Of a stretch of DNA of 64,000 nt, positions 1 to 10,529 are shown one piece after another. Both the position numbers and the translations under genes were made by a program. The DNA comes from Carallia brachiata (Eukaryota > Streptophyta > Magnoliopsida > Malpighiales > Rhizophoraceae): assembly GCA_021464245.1 (NCBI GenBank), contig JADCRB010000012.1, positions 1,717,999 to 1,781,998 of the forward strand, given 5' to 3'. Position 1 is the first letter of the stretch, and every line of letters begins with the position of its first letter. A model generated the notes under the pieces. It was not told where the DNA came from. It saw nothing but the letters and a program-made list of their open reading frames with translations, and did no database searches.

Positions 1-1
1 T

Positions 2-2870
2 GGCAAAAGACCGCATAGAAGTTGATGCTGGCTCATGCAGAATTGAGGAAAGTGTCCTGTTTGATCCTGCCAAAGTGTTACTCTAAGTTCTTGTTTTTCT
101 TTAGCAACAAAGTTGGATTTATTTTTTTGGCTTAGATCTTATTCTGGCTTAGACTGCAGATAGGGCAATCAAAAGAGTTTTGAAGGCATCCTAATATGAG
201 ATCTATGACAGACTAACTGGATCTTTGGCTTCAAATATTTGGGAGCTTGATGGCCTAAGGTTGACTTCTTTGCCAGGTAATTAAAGAAGTTTGACTCACT
301 CATTTATTGAATGGATTCACTACAATTTAATTACTATCTGAATATGTTGATGCTGTGAGGATGATAGTTAGTTGACGCCCAAACTCTAGCTCTTTGATGG
401 AAATGCCTTGAATTTGTCATATGGTGCTAGCTTTTGTGGTGATATCAATATCCTTCGTGTCAGTGACCTTGGAAACATCAAGTCTCAGTAGGTCCATTAC
501 TTAGATAAGCTTATCTTCCCATGGCATATGCACAATACTTACGTCTTGAGAATTCAGTAAGTCCTTCCTGTTCAAGGGCTTTTATTGAATGATTGCTTGT
601 GAAACTTTTCTCTACTTGCAAAATGTAGAAGAGAATGCCTCAAACCACATTAACTCCAATTGACAGCTATGCTCCTAAACATATTCTCCCTCAGTCATCA
701 GATGAAGTAGGTAAAAAATTGACTTGAGGTTGATAGAGATAAGGAGAAGATGAAGTTTTTTCTAGAAGTAGCAAAAAGGAGTCCTAAAACAGGAGAAACG
801 GTAAGAGAATTTTGATCCTTCTGTCTGAGACTAGAGGATTTTGATATCTATAATGTGATGTTTAGGTTTGTGACAGAGGCACTTGTGCAAGAGGAGTTTG
901 ATAAAATGTCCGAAAATGCAAGGGTTGGTTTAAATGAAGTTGGTCATTTTTTTTTTTTTTCAGAATCTTGCAGCAGTATATATTTTTTAATTCACATCCT
1001 GAGTTCCTCAATAAGTTCCAATTTCAATTCTCTAGACTTGAATGGAAAACGGAAGCAGGGTCTGCCTTTGCTTGTCGCATATCTTGCAATTACTTGATCA
1101 TCGTTTGATAATTTAAGAGAAGACGGTTCCTAAATTGCTTGCTTTTTATAAGTGAATGATATTAAACATTGTCTTGCATTCTCATAGGATACTTTACATT
1201 ATTATGCAAATTCTGCATTTCTTCTAATACATGAGCTCAATGTTGCTTATGGTTCCAGGTGATGGAGCAGAAAAACTGTTTCCACTGCAAAGGCTAGCGT
1301 TATTGGTTTCTTTAATGCTTGGACTTGAGTGCTGGCTAGTGCAAACCCTATTGGTTCACAGTACAGTTCTAGGTTGTCCAAGGTTGACAAAATACATCTT
1401 TCTGCTACCTTATCATCTGGGTAAATAATACTATTCACATGCCATGCAACTTGGGCATTAAACAATTTGTACATTACTATATGGCTCTGCCCTGTCTTAC
1501 GAGTATCCTAAGAATGTAACAGTAAAAAGTGTGTACAAATTGCTTTTATGGTTCTCCTTCTTTTAGCCATAATAGGTGAGGTGATTACAACCCCTTAAAA
1601 GAAAAGTTATCACTATTATTAGTATGACTCTGGTGGTGATGGTTTCAGGTTTGACTTGACAAGCCAACAGGTAGGCGTCTTCCTAGCACAATGTTTCATT
1701 CCACTTTGACAATACTGGGTTTTGAGAATTCAAGTAAGTCCTTCCTGTTTCAGGGCTTTTATTGAGTGATTGCTCATAAAACTTTTTTATACTTGCAGAA
1801 TTAGAAGAGAATGCCTCACACCACATTGACTCTGAGTGGTAGGAGCTATGCCCATAAACACATTCGCCCTCAGTTATCAGATGAAGCAAGTAAAAATTGA
1901 CTCAAGGTTGATGGATACAAGAAGAAGAGGAAGCATTCCTGGAAGTAGCAAAAAGGTTTTAAGTTAATTTCTCCATGCACATCATTGCATTTTTTTTTTT
2001 TTGAGTGGCTAATGGTCTGCAAAAGCACCAGAAACCTTTCACATAATCTTTTGCTTTTGTAATTACATGATATTTTGCTTCAGCTTTGACTTTCTTTTCT
2101 CCAACTTATCAATTTCATATGCTGAGGGTGCATGACTAAAATCTCTTTACAGATAATTACTCCAGCATCTAGGTAAATAGAAACTCCAATATCCTCTGGC
2201 TTGGATTCGCTTCGAGAAACAGGTTGGTATCATGTTCTCAGTGTTTCACTACATTAGCTCAAATGGCGTCATCATAACATAACTTCAATTTATGGCTTCT
2301 TTTGGATCTATGCAGGTTGAGAAACATTGTATAGCAGATGCGTTTTGTCTCCTAGAAGCTGCAATGCAACAATCAGAATGGATCCACCAACAAGCAATTT
2401 CCTAAAGTTGCTGCCCCTTTATTCTTGGTTTTCCTTTCCCTGAAGTAAGCATATGGCTATTACTCATATATCATTTACTCTCTACTTCATCAGTTTATTT
2501 AATGCTAATGCTGATGTACGTGTCTTATCTCTGTACCTTTCTTTTCCAATTTTCAGCTGAGGGTCTTAAACCTTCTTGACATTATGGAAGGTAGATTTGG
2601 CTTTGTTTGCATGTGAAGCCTTTTCCCTTGTTGTCTATGCACTCACATTAGTCATTTACTCTTATTTTTTGGGGAAGGTGTTTAAGTTGTGGAGATCTCT
2701 AATCTCATCCTGTTTGTTTTTTTTTTTGAAGAAGAAGATCTCTAATCTCATCCTAACAAAGAATAGAGTTTACAAAATTGGAAGGTGAAGCCAAACTAGG
2801 AGGAGTTGACACGCCCGACACTTGACTTGAAAACCAGTGGGATCAATCTGAAGAGTAGGAGGTAAGCTGA
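2..2870 (+). pseudogene. MCM4-derived pseudogene, copy A (5' end outside window)
   Basis: Decayed genomic copy of the AAA+ half of MCM4, a subunit of the MCM2–7 replicative helicase. Recognisable exon remnants, in MCM4 order: the linker near 2–70; a block at 199–276 reading IYDRLTGSLASNIWELDGL; 399–545 reading GNALNLSYGASF then GDINILRVSDLGNIKSQ (degenerate Walker A); GETV near 783; EFDKMSENA at 895–920; the VMEQ block and ANPIGSQY near 1258–1425; RLAKH remnant near 1670; HKHIRPQLSDEA near 1855; LLEAAMQQSEW near 2352–2385. Stops and frame changes separate most blocks, so it cannot make MCM4. Intron-like spacers with AG and GT borders remain, so this is a DNA-level duplication, not a retrocopy. 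The block at 2560–2870 recurs in the other copies but I do not recognise it. Confidence 0.8.
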
Positions 2871-3329
2871 TAATTCCATGCATGACTGAAATATTCTCAA
2901 AGTCAACATGTTACCATTCTACAGCTTCAACTGTTTCCCTTGTTGCCTCTTTGCATAAAATTATGGTTCCAGCTAAGTGATTGCATTACAACTATATATG
3001 TATATCTTCGACCTGCTTTGGGTTTGACCTTGGATTTTTTTTTTTTAATTTCCTTTCATATTGGAAGCTTGCTTTCTATAGGGAAGTTTGTTCAACATTA
3101 TGAAATGCCTTGGCGACAACTAGGAAGAGAGAGGTCTAGAGTTTTATCCCCCACAAGCTGATTTTTCATGAGAAAGACCCCAACTTACCAGACTAATTTT
3201 TTTTGCTTTATGGTTTGATTCTTTTGGCCCTCCAATAGTTTAGTTTTACCCATTACAAAATTTAAGAAATTTTGAATTTTATCTATAACCCCTAATAGTC
3301 CTATTATGATGCGGATTGTCGATGTGTTT
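2871..3329. other. Inter-copy tail of the MCM4-derived array
   Basis: No coding block is recognised. The stretch is similar to 5160–5640 and 9010–9380 (for example the track around the word CAACTAGGAAGAGAGA), so it is part of the repeated unit. It carries the site which in copy C is split by the 815-bp insertion at 9389–10203; here the site is empty. Confidence 0.6.
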
Positions 3330-3540
3330 CTTGTTTTAAATAGACTAATATAACGGTCAAATTGTCAAACCAATTACCCTTTTGAAGGGAATCCTCTTGC
3401 GAGGCGGATACACAACGGCTATATAAATCACCCATGTCTTTCTCTCTCTCAAGACTCCAATCAAATCATCAAGCCTCTTCTCTCTGAACTCCCTTGCCAG
3501 TTTCTTTCTTTGAGATGCTTTCTTTTCCATTATCTTCTTT
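3330..3540 (+). promoter_or_regulatory. Repeated TATA and CT-rich leader module, copy B
   Basis: The TATA-like word CTATATAAATCACCC near 3419 is followed by a CT-rich leader with many TCTCTC and TTCTTTC words. The same arrangement comes before copies C (5640–5790) and D (10360–10520), together with the upstream words TATAACGG and AATTACCCT. Its place just ahead of a pseudogene copy suggests a duplicated promoter and 5' leader. Transcription is inferred, not shown. Confidence 0.5.
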
Positions 3541-5160
3541 CTTCCTTTCTGGCGTTGTTATTGCAATCGACAGAGCCTGATGGATAACCAAGATTCTGCG
3601 CTCAGAAATTAAGCCAAAGATCACCAAGATTCTGTGCTCTGCATACCTATTCTTGTTTTTACTACTGTTTATGTTGCTGATTCTGTTTGCTTGTTTTCTT
3701 TCGTATGGATCTTTGATTTTTTATCTAATACTTCTTTCCTTTTTCATCCATTAATGGTTCTTTATCGTTTTCTTTTTTCTTTTCTTTTTTCTTTTTCCTT
3801 TTTTGGTGAAAACGTCATCCCTAATCTGGAAGACCCAAGGGCTGGCGGGGAATGTCGCCAGAAGATAGTGACTAAGATATTGGGCTTTGAAGACACAGAG
3901 CGGCCAGTGAATTTTTGGAATTCTATGTTTTTGGATTTTGCTTGCCATCCCCTTTGTTTGAGAAGATGCGGAGTACAATGGTTCAGTGATTTGTTGTTAA
4001 TGTGTTAATTTTTCAAGTACTAACTTTTGCTTTTGTTACTTTTACACTATAGTTCATAATTTCGTTTTTTTGATTTTAACTGCAAGAAGGAAAGAGATGG
4101 AGGCTGTTGTGGTCCTTATCACAATGGCCTTTTTCCCTATTGATTACAGACTTACCGCAGATGTCCTTTATTTACTTGAAAACAGACAAGTCATGGATCC
4201 TGGCAGAAGACCCAGTTGAAGTTAATAATGGCCCATGCAGATTTCAGGAAGATGTCTCAGTACATACTCGTTTTCAACAACAAATCTTTTTTCTTTCTTT
4301 TTTTTTTGCTTACAGCTTATTTGAATTGATATGCAGATAGAACAATTGAAAGGATTGTTAAGTTAACCTGATATTTAGGACGAATTAACCCGATTTTGGC
4401 AGAGAACATATGGGAGCTGCATGACTTGAAGAGTGAACTTCTTTTCAAGGTATTAGAAAAGTTTGACTCACAGTTTGCAGGGTAAATAGATTAGGAAGAA
4501 TCTTTTGTATCTTTTCTTGAAATTGGGTTTTGGAGTCTGTTTCCTCTTCTTGTTATTTATTAGTCACACTCATTTCTTCGTTTGCTATCTTTTTTGTCAT
4601 TTGAAGGCAACAATTTCAGTTTTGTTTCAATATCTTTTCTTTAAACTTGTTGAAATTATGGAAGGCAAGGATAACTTTCTTTGCATATTGTGCATATAAA
4701 GCCTTTTTTCTTATTGTCTATGTTCTAACGTTAGTCATCTGATACTTTTTCTTGTGGGGGGGTGGAGGGGTTGTTTTGGTTGTGAAGGTCTCAATTTTAT
4801 CCTAACAGAGATCGCGTTTACAAAATTGGGAGGTGAAGCCTAACAGGAATAAGTTAATGCTGCAAAGGCTGACACTTTGACTTGAAAACCAGTCGGACCA
4901 ACCTGAAGACAATGAGGTAAGCCAATTACCCAGTGCATGAAATGTCCTTGAAGTCAACATATTATTTTGGTTGTGAAGGTCTCAATTTTATCCTAACAGA
5001 GATCGCGTTTACAAAATTGGGAGGTGAAGCCTAACAGGAATAAGTTAATGCTGCAAAGGCTGACACTTTGACTTGAAAACCAGTCGGACCAACCTGAAGA
5101 CAATGAGGTAAGCCAATTACCCAGTGCATGAAATGTCCTTGAAGTCAACATATTATTGTT
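3540..5160 (+). pseudogene. MCM4-derived pseudogene, copy B (internally deleted)
   Basis: This copy starts with a non-MCM4 block shared with C and D, reading LGFEDTERPVNFWNSM near 3880–3925. A linker exon follows at 4085–4275 (LKTDKSWILAEDPVEVN, close to the MCM4 stretch before the AAA+ core), then a remnant of the IWEL block at 4380–4460. Next come blocks also seen at 21301 and at 2560–2870. The AAA+ core, with Walker A, Walker B and arginine-finger exons, is missing, so this copy has a large internal deletion compared with A, C and D. Identity is inferred from the linker exon and its position in the array. Confidence 0.65.
4774..5156 (+). repeat. Perfect 191-bp tandem duplication in copy B
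   Basis: Two head-to-tail copies begin at 4774 and 4965, and I see no difference between them by eye. They start with TTTTGGTTGTGAAGG and end just before TGTTCCGTAGC. The lack of differences inside an otherwise decayed array points to a recent event, gene conversion or an assembly artefact. Confidence 0.9.
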
Positions 5161-5639
5161 CCGTAGCTTCACTTCTCTTCTCGCTGCTTATTTCCTTTCA
5201 TCTTAAATGCTTACTTTCTTTAGGGAATTTTGTTCAACATTATGACATGCCTTGCGACAACTAGGAAGAGAGATCCATTGGGCTTTCACAATTTTTTTTT
5301 GTAACCTTTTAGAGTTTTATTGCCTTAGGGCTTACGCTGATTTCCTTTTTCATGAAAAGGGTCTAATCTACAAGACTAATTTTTCTGCTTCATGGTTTGA
5401 TTCTTGTGGCCCTCAAATAATTTGGTTTTACCCAGTATAAGAATTAGGAAGATTTGATTCATATGGCCTTTGCAAGATCAAAATTTTAAAACAAATATAG
5501 AGGCAGCGTTGTGTTAATGCTTAATAATCCTATTAAGATGTGGATTGTCTACTATTCCTTTGATTTATTATTACTACAGAGGTATTATAATTCTGTTATG
5601 ATATTGATTGCCAATTTAATTATTTTTTCTCTTTTGTTT
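5161..5639. other. Inter-copy tail of the MCM4-derived array
   Basis: Tail of the repeated unit, similar to 2871–3329 and 9010–9380. No coding block is recognised. Confidence 0.5.
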
Positions 5640-5790
5640 TAAATAGACTGATATAACGGTAAAATTATCAAACCAATTACCCTTTGAAAAGGGCACCCTC
5701 TTGTGAGGCGGATTTGTCCATTATTTGATTGTAAAAACATAAACTAAACAACGACTATGTAAATCACCCATGTCCCTCGTTCTAAAGACT
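5640..5790 (+). promoter_or_regulatory. Repeated TATA and leader module, copy C
   Basis: Second example of the module at 3330: TATAACGG, AATTACCCTTT, then CTATGTAAATCACCCATG at 5755. The TATA-like core is weaker here (TATGTAAAT) than in copy B (TATATAAAT). Confidence 0.45.
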
Positions 5791-8700
5791 CCAATCAAAT
5801 CAGCAACTTTGCTTTTTTTTCCCTCTTGTGAGCCTCTTCCCTCCATCTCTGTGACATCCTCCCTCGCTAGTTTCTTTCTTCAAGATGCTCTCTTTGCCAT
5901 TTTCTTCTTTCTTCCTTTCTGGCATTGTTATTGCAATCGACGGAGGCTGATGGGTGCATCGGAAGTCAGAAATCACGCCAAAGATCACCAAGATTCTGCG
6001 CTCTTCATTACCTATTCTTGTTTTTACTGCTTTTTGTTTTTGGTTGCTGAATCTGAGTGCTTGTTTTCTTTCTCATGGATCTTTGATTCTTTATCAAAAC
6101 TTCTTTCTTTTTGTTTTGTCTATTAATTATTCTTTATTGTTTTCTTTCCTTTTTTGGGGGGGGCGGGGGGGGGGAACAGCATCACTAATCTGGAAGACCC
6201 GTCGGCTGGCGGGGAATGTTGCCAGGCATTTCGCCGCCGGAAGATGGGGGTAAGATATTGGGCTTTGAAGACACAGAGCGGGTAGTGAATTTTTGGAATT
6301 CTATGTTTTTGGATTTTGCCTTGCCATCCTCTTTGTTTGAGAAGATGCAGAGTGCGATGATGGTTCGGTGATTTATTGTTACTCTGTTAATTTTTTAATT
6401 TCTAACTTTCCCTTTTGTTGCTTTTCCACTACAGTTTATAATTCGTTTTTTTGATTTTAGCTGCAAGAAAAAAGAGATGGAGAAGGAAGCACTGATGTTG
6501 TTACCTGGTAAGGAAATTTGAATTCTTGTTTCTTGATTCTAATTTTTGTTTCCCGACTTTGTTCTTGTTTTTAGAAATCATTCTTTATATCTTTTCTTTA
6601 TTTTGGCATCAGGTTGGAGTCTGTTTCCGTTTCCCACATCTCACATATGAGGGAAGAAAAAGGTTGGTTTTCTCAATTCACTAATCCTTCCTTCTTTGAG
6701 TGTGATTGATATTTTTCTTCTTGTAGGAATTAGTGACAAATCCACATTGATGGAAGAAAGATCACTCACAATCCACTTCAGAAAGATCACTCTAACGTTG
6801 CTTTGCCGAGAAATAAACATTTTCAGATTCAATATCCTTTGTGTCGGTGACTTGGAAACGACAAGTCTCGGCTGGTCCATAACTTTTACAAGCTTATCTT
6901 GCCGTGGCATATGTACAATGTATGGGTACCTCAGCTGTTGGCTGGACAACACATGTTGGCAAAAATCCTAAAACAGGAGAAACGGTAGGAGAATTTCAAT
7001 CCTTCTGTCCTGATACCATGGCTTAGATCCTAGGGGATTTTGATATGTATAATGTGATGTTTAGGTCAGTGACAGAGGCACTTGTGCATAGAGTAGTTTG
7101 ATAAAATGAATGCAAGGATTGATTTAAATGAGGTTGGTCAAATTTTCCTTTTTTCAGCATGTTGCAGCAGTATGTATTTCTTAATTTACATTATGAGTTC
7201 CTCAATAAGTTCCAATTTCAGTTCTTCTAGACTTGGATGGAAGACAGAAGGAAGGTCTGCATTTGCTTGTCACATATTTTGCATTTGATCATCTTTTGAT
7301 AATTCTAAGAGAACACAGTTCCTAAACGACTTGTTGTTTACCAGTGAATGATATTAAACATTGTATTGCATCCTCATAGCTTAATTTACATTGACTCGCA
7401 AATTCTGCATTTCTTCTAATGCATTTTCAATGTTGCTTAGCCTTTCAGGTGATGGAACAAAAAACTGTTTCTACTTCAAAGGCTGGCGTTATTTGTTTCT
7501 TAATGGTTGGACTTTAGCTGGCTAGTGCAAACCATATTGGTTCACAGTATAGTCCTAGGTTGTCTATGGTTGACAACATACATTGTTCTCCTACGTTATC
7601 ATTCAGGTAATTAATATTGTTCACAAGCCATGCAACTGGGTCAGTAAACAACTTGTGCATTACTTACTATATGGCTCTGGGCTGGCTTATGGGTATTCTA
7701 GGAATGTAACAGGTAAAAAGTGTGTACAAATTACTTTTATGGTTCTCCTTATTTTAGCCATAATAAGTGAGGTGATTGCAACCCTCCAAAAGAAAAGTGA
7801 CTGCAATTGTTGGTATGACTCTGATAGTGATGATGCTTTCAAGTTTGATCTGACAAGCCAACAGACAGGTATCTTGCCTAGCACAGTGTTTCATTCCACT
7901 TGACAATACTGTCTTGAGAATTCAAGTAAGTCCTTCCTGTTCCAGGGCTCATGAAACTATTTTCTACCTGCAGAATTAGAAGAGAATGCTCTGCTCGTAA
8001 ACACATTCGCCCTCAGTTATCAAATGAACTGGGTAAAAATTGACTCAAGGTTGATGGAGATAAGGAGAAGAGGAAGCTTTCCTGGAAGTAGCAATTGTAA
8101 AATTAATTCCTTTCTTTATCTGTGCACATCATTGCACTTTTTTTCTGAGCGGCTTATGGTCTCCAAAAGCACTTGAAACCTTTCACATAATCTTTGGCTT
8201 TTGCAATTGCATGATATTTTGCTCCAGCATTGACTTTCTTTTCTCCAACTGATCAATGTCATATTCTACTGGTGTGTTGCATGACTAATATTTCCTGATA
8301 GATAATAACTCCAGCATCTAGGTAAATAGAAATCCCAATATCCCTGGCTTGGATTCGTTTTGGGAAACTTATCTTGTTCTCAGTGTTTAACTACATCAGT
8401 TCAATGGTGTCATCTAACTAACTTGAATTTATGGCTTCTTTTGGATCTCGTGATGCAGGTTGAGAAACATTATATAGCTAAGCCATTTCGTGTCCTAGAA
8501 GCTGCAATGCAACAATCAGAATAGACCAGTCAACAAGCAATTTCCTAAAGTTGCTGCCCCTTTATTCTTGGTTTTCCTTTTAATGACACAAGCATAGAGC
8601 CATAACTCATCTATCATTTACTTTCCCCTTCATCAGTTTCTTAAATGCGAATGCTGATACATGTGTCTTATCTCTGTACCTTTCTTTTCCTATTTTCAGC

Positions 8701-9010
8701 TGAGGGTCTGGATTACAAGGCCGGTGCTTACACCTTCTTGACATTAGGGAAGGTAAATTTGACTTTGCTTGTGATGCCTTTTCTCTTGTTGTCTGTGTAC
8801 TTACATTAGTCGTTTACTCTTATTTTTTGGGGAGGGTGTTTGAGTTGTGAAGATCTTTAATCTCATCCCAACAAAGAATGGAGTTTACAAAATTGGGAGG
8901 TGAAGCCAAACTAGAAGGAGTTGACACTACAAGGCTGACACTTGACTTGAAAACCAATTGGACCTTGAAAACCAATTGGACCAACCTGAAGACAATGAGA
9001 TAAGCCAATT
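5791..9010 (+). pseudogene. MCM4-derived pseudogene, copy C
   Basis: After the shared leader block (GFEDTERVVNFWNSM near 6265–6310) come AAA+ remnants. At 6828–6927 FNILCVGDLETTSLG is followed by LSCRGICTMYG, parallel to MCM4 NILLVGDPGTSKS and LSPRGIYTSG. EFDKMNARIDLNEVG lies near 7097–7138. At 7448–7605 a long match starts VMEQKTVSTSKAGVI and continues with SANHIGSQYSPRLSMVDNIH. At 7850–7890 DKPTDRYLA is interrupted by a TAG codon. KHIRPQLSNEL-like, LEAAMQQSE (8499–8520) and repeated tail blocks follow. The Walker A lysine is lost and stops occur between and within blocks. The VMEQ to DNIH block is among the best evidence that the family is MCM4 and not another MCM. Confidence 0.85.
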
Positions 9011-9388
9011 ACTCTGTGCATGAAATGTCCTTGAAGTCAACATGTTACTGTTCCATAGCTTCAACTGCTTCTCTTCTTGCTACTTTGCATAAAATTGTGG
9101 TTCCATCTAAGTGATTGCATTACAACTATATAAGTATATCTTCTGCTTTGGGTTTTATCTAAGATGCTTTTTTTTTCTTTTAATTTCCTTTCATATTAGA
9201 AGCTTGCTTTCTATGGGGAATGTGTTCAACATTATGAATTGCCTTGGCGACAACTAGGAAGAGAGAGGTCTACTGGAAGAGAAAGACCCAAACTTATCAG
9301 ACTTTTTTTTTTTTTTTTTTTGGCTTTATGGTTTGATTCTTATGGCCCTCCAATAGTTTAGTTTTACCCATTATAAGATTTAAGAAAA
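9011..9388. other. Tail of copy C up to the insertion site
   Basis: Homologous to 2871–3260. It contains a T-run at 9303–9320 and ends in TTAAGAAAA (9380–9388), which is repeated after the insertion. No gene is seen. Confidence 0.55.
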
Positions 9389-10203
9389 GGCCCAACTCTA
9401 TACACCGACGGATGAACACCGAAGATATACTCACTGACATGGTAAGCCAGTTGTCACCGACAAATAAGATTAAAAAGCGTGAATCAGTTGTCCTACATGG
9501 AGTGAATAGTGCATTTGAAACTGTACTGAAAAAAAAAAGAAAATTTGAAACTAGGGTTCTCCTTTAAGAACCGAGAATGAGTTTATGAAGTAGAAAACTG
9601 AGAACTGAAATCAAAATTCAAAAAAAATACTAGAAAATCGGGTTTTACTTTTGGATTGGGCATTTAATTTCGATTTCCTCTTTGATTGTGGGTAGTTAGA
9701 TGAAATTGTAGAGGTAGTTAGTGTACTACGGGTTTAGACAGTTTGGGGGCATTTAATTTTTTCTTCTTCTTTCATTTCGGCGAGTTGGAGGAGATGGTAA
9801 TACCAGAAGTACTATTACAGATGGTGGTTGGTTGAAAGGAATTTAACAGGGGCCACAGCACAATGACGCGACACAGCAATGGTGGTCGCAGCGGAGGACC
9901 GGAGGAAATTTTATGTGTTGGGTATGTGGAGCTAAGTTGTGCGAAGAACTTCACACTGACACTGTCCTTCAAAATATATTTCATTATTATTATCAGCTCT
10001 TCTCTTTATGGCGAAAATAACAGCACGGGAGCAATATATGTGTTTCTTTGAGTTCTTAGGCATAACAAGAACAGAGGAGTTGAAGACCTTGCCACGTCTT
10101 CTCTATTTTAATCCTCCATGCCACGTACGTATAGTCTTTTCATCTGTCCACGTCGGCTGTGTTTGTTTTTCGGTGTGAATTCTGTGTGTCTTAAACATTT
10201 CCG
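9389..10203. mobile_element. 815-bp insertion with 9-bp target-site duplication (Mutator-like candidate)
   Basis: The insertion breaks the repeated unit: the flanks rejoin into the sequence that is continuous at 3256–3280 of copy A. The 9-mer TTAAGAAAA is present on both sides (9380–9388 and 10204–10212). A 9-bp duplication is typical of Mutator-like DNA transposons. Terminal inverted repeats are weak by eye; AACACCGAAG near the left end and the reverse complement of TTCGGTGTGA near the right end are the best match. No transposase frame is present, so it would be non-autonomous. A plain filler insertion is possible but would not explain the duplication. Confidence 0.65.
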
Positions 10204-10529
10204 TTAAGAAAATTTGAATTTTATTTGTAACGACTAATTGTCCTATTAAGACGCAGATTGTCTATTATTCCTTCTATTTATTATTACTATATAGAGCTGT
10301 TACAATTCTACTATGAATCGGATTGCCAAATTAATTAACTTTTTATTTTTTTTCTTATTTTAAACAGATTGATATAACGGTCAAGAATATTAAACCAATT
10401 ACCCTGTTGAAGGGAATCCCCTTGCGAAGCACATTCGTCCATTATTTTATTGTAAAAACAAACTACACAACGTCTATGTAAACCACCCATGTCCCGCTCT
10501 CTCAGACTCCAATCAAATCATCAACTTTG
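10204..10529 (+). promoter_or_regulatory. Repeated TATA and leader module, copy D
   Basis: Resumes the unit after the insertion. It contains GATATAACGG (10370–10379), AATTACCCTG, then CTATGTAAACCACCC near 10472 and a CT-rich leader. The TATA-like core is the most degenerate of the three. Confidence 0.45.

Noticed and set aside
3634..4008. 124-residue frame as a real small protein
   Set aside because: Its Phe/Leu-rich first half is a T-rich leader. Only the FEDTERPVNFWN part is shared between copies, and the frame is not kept in all of them.
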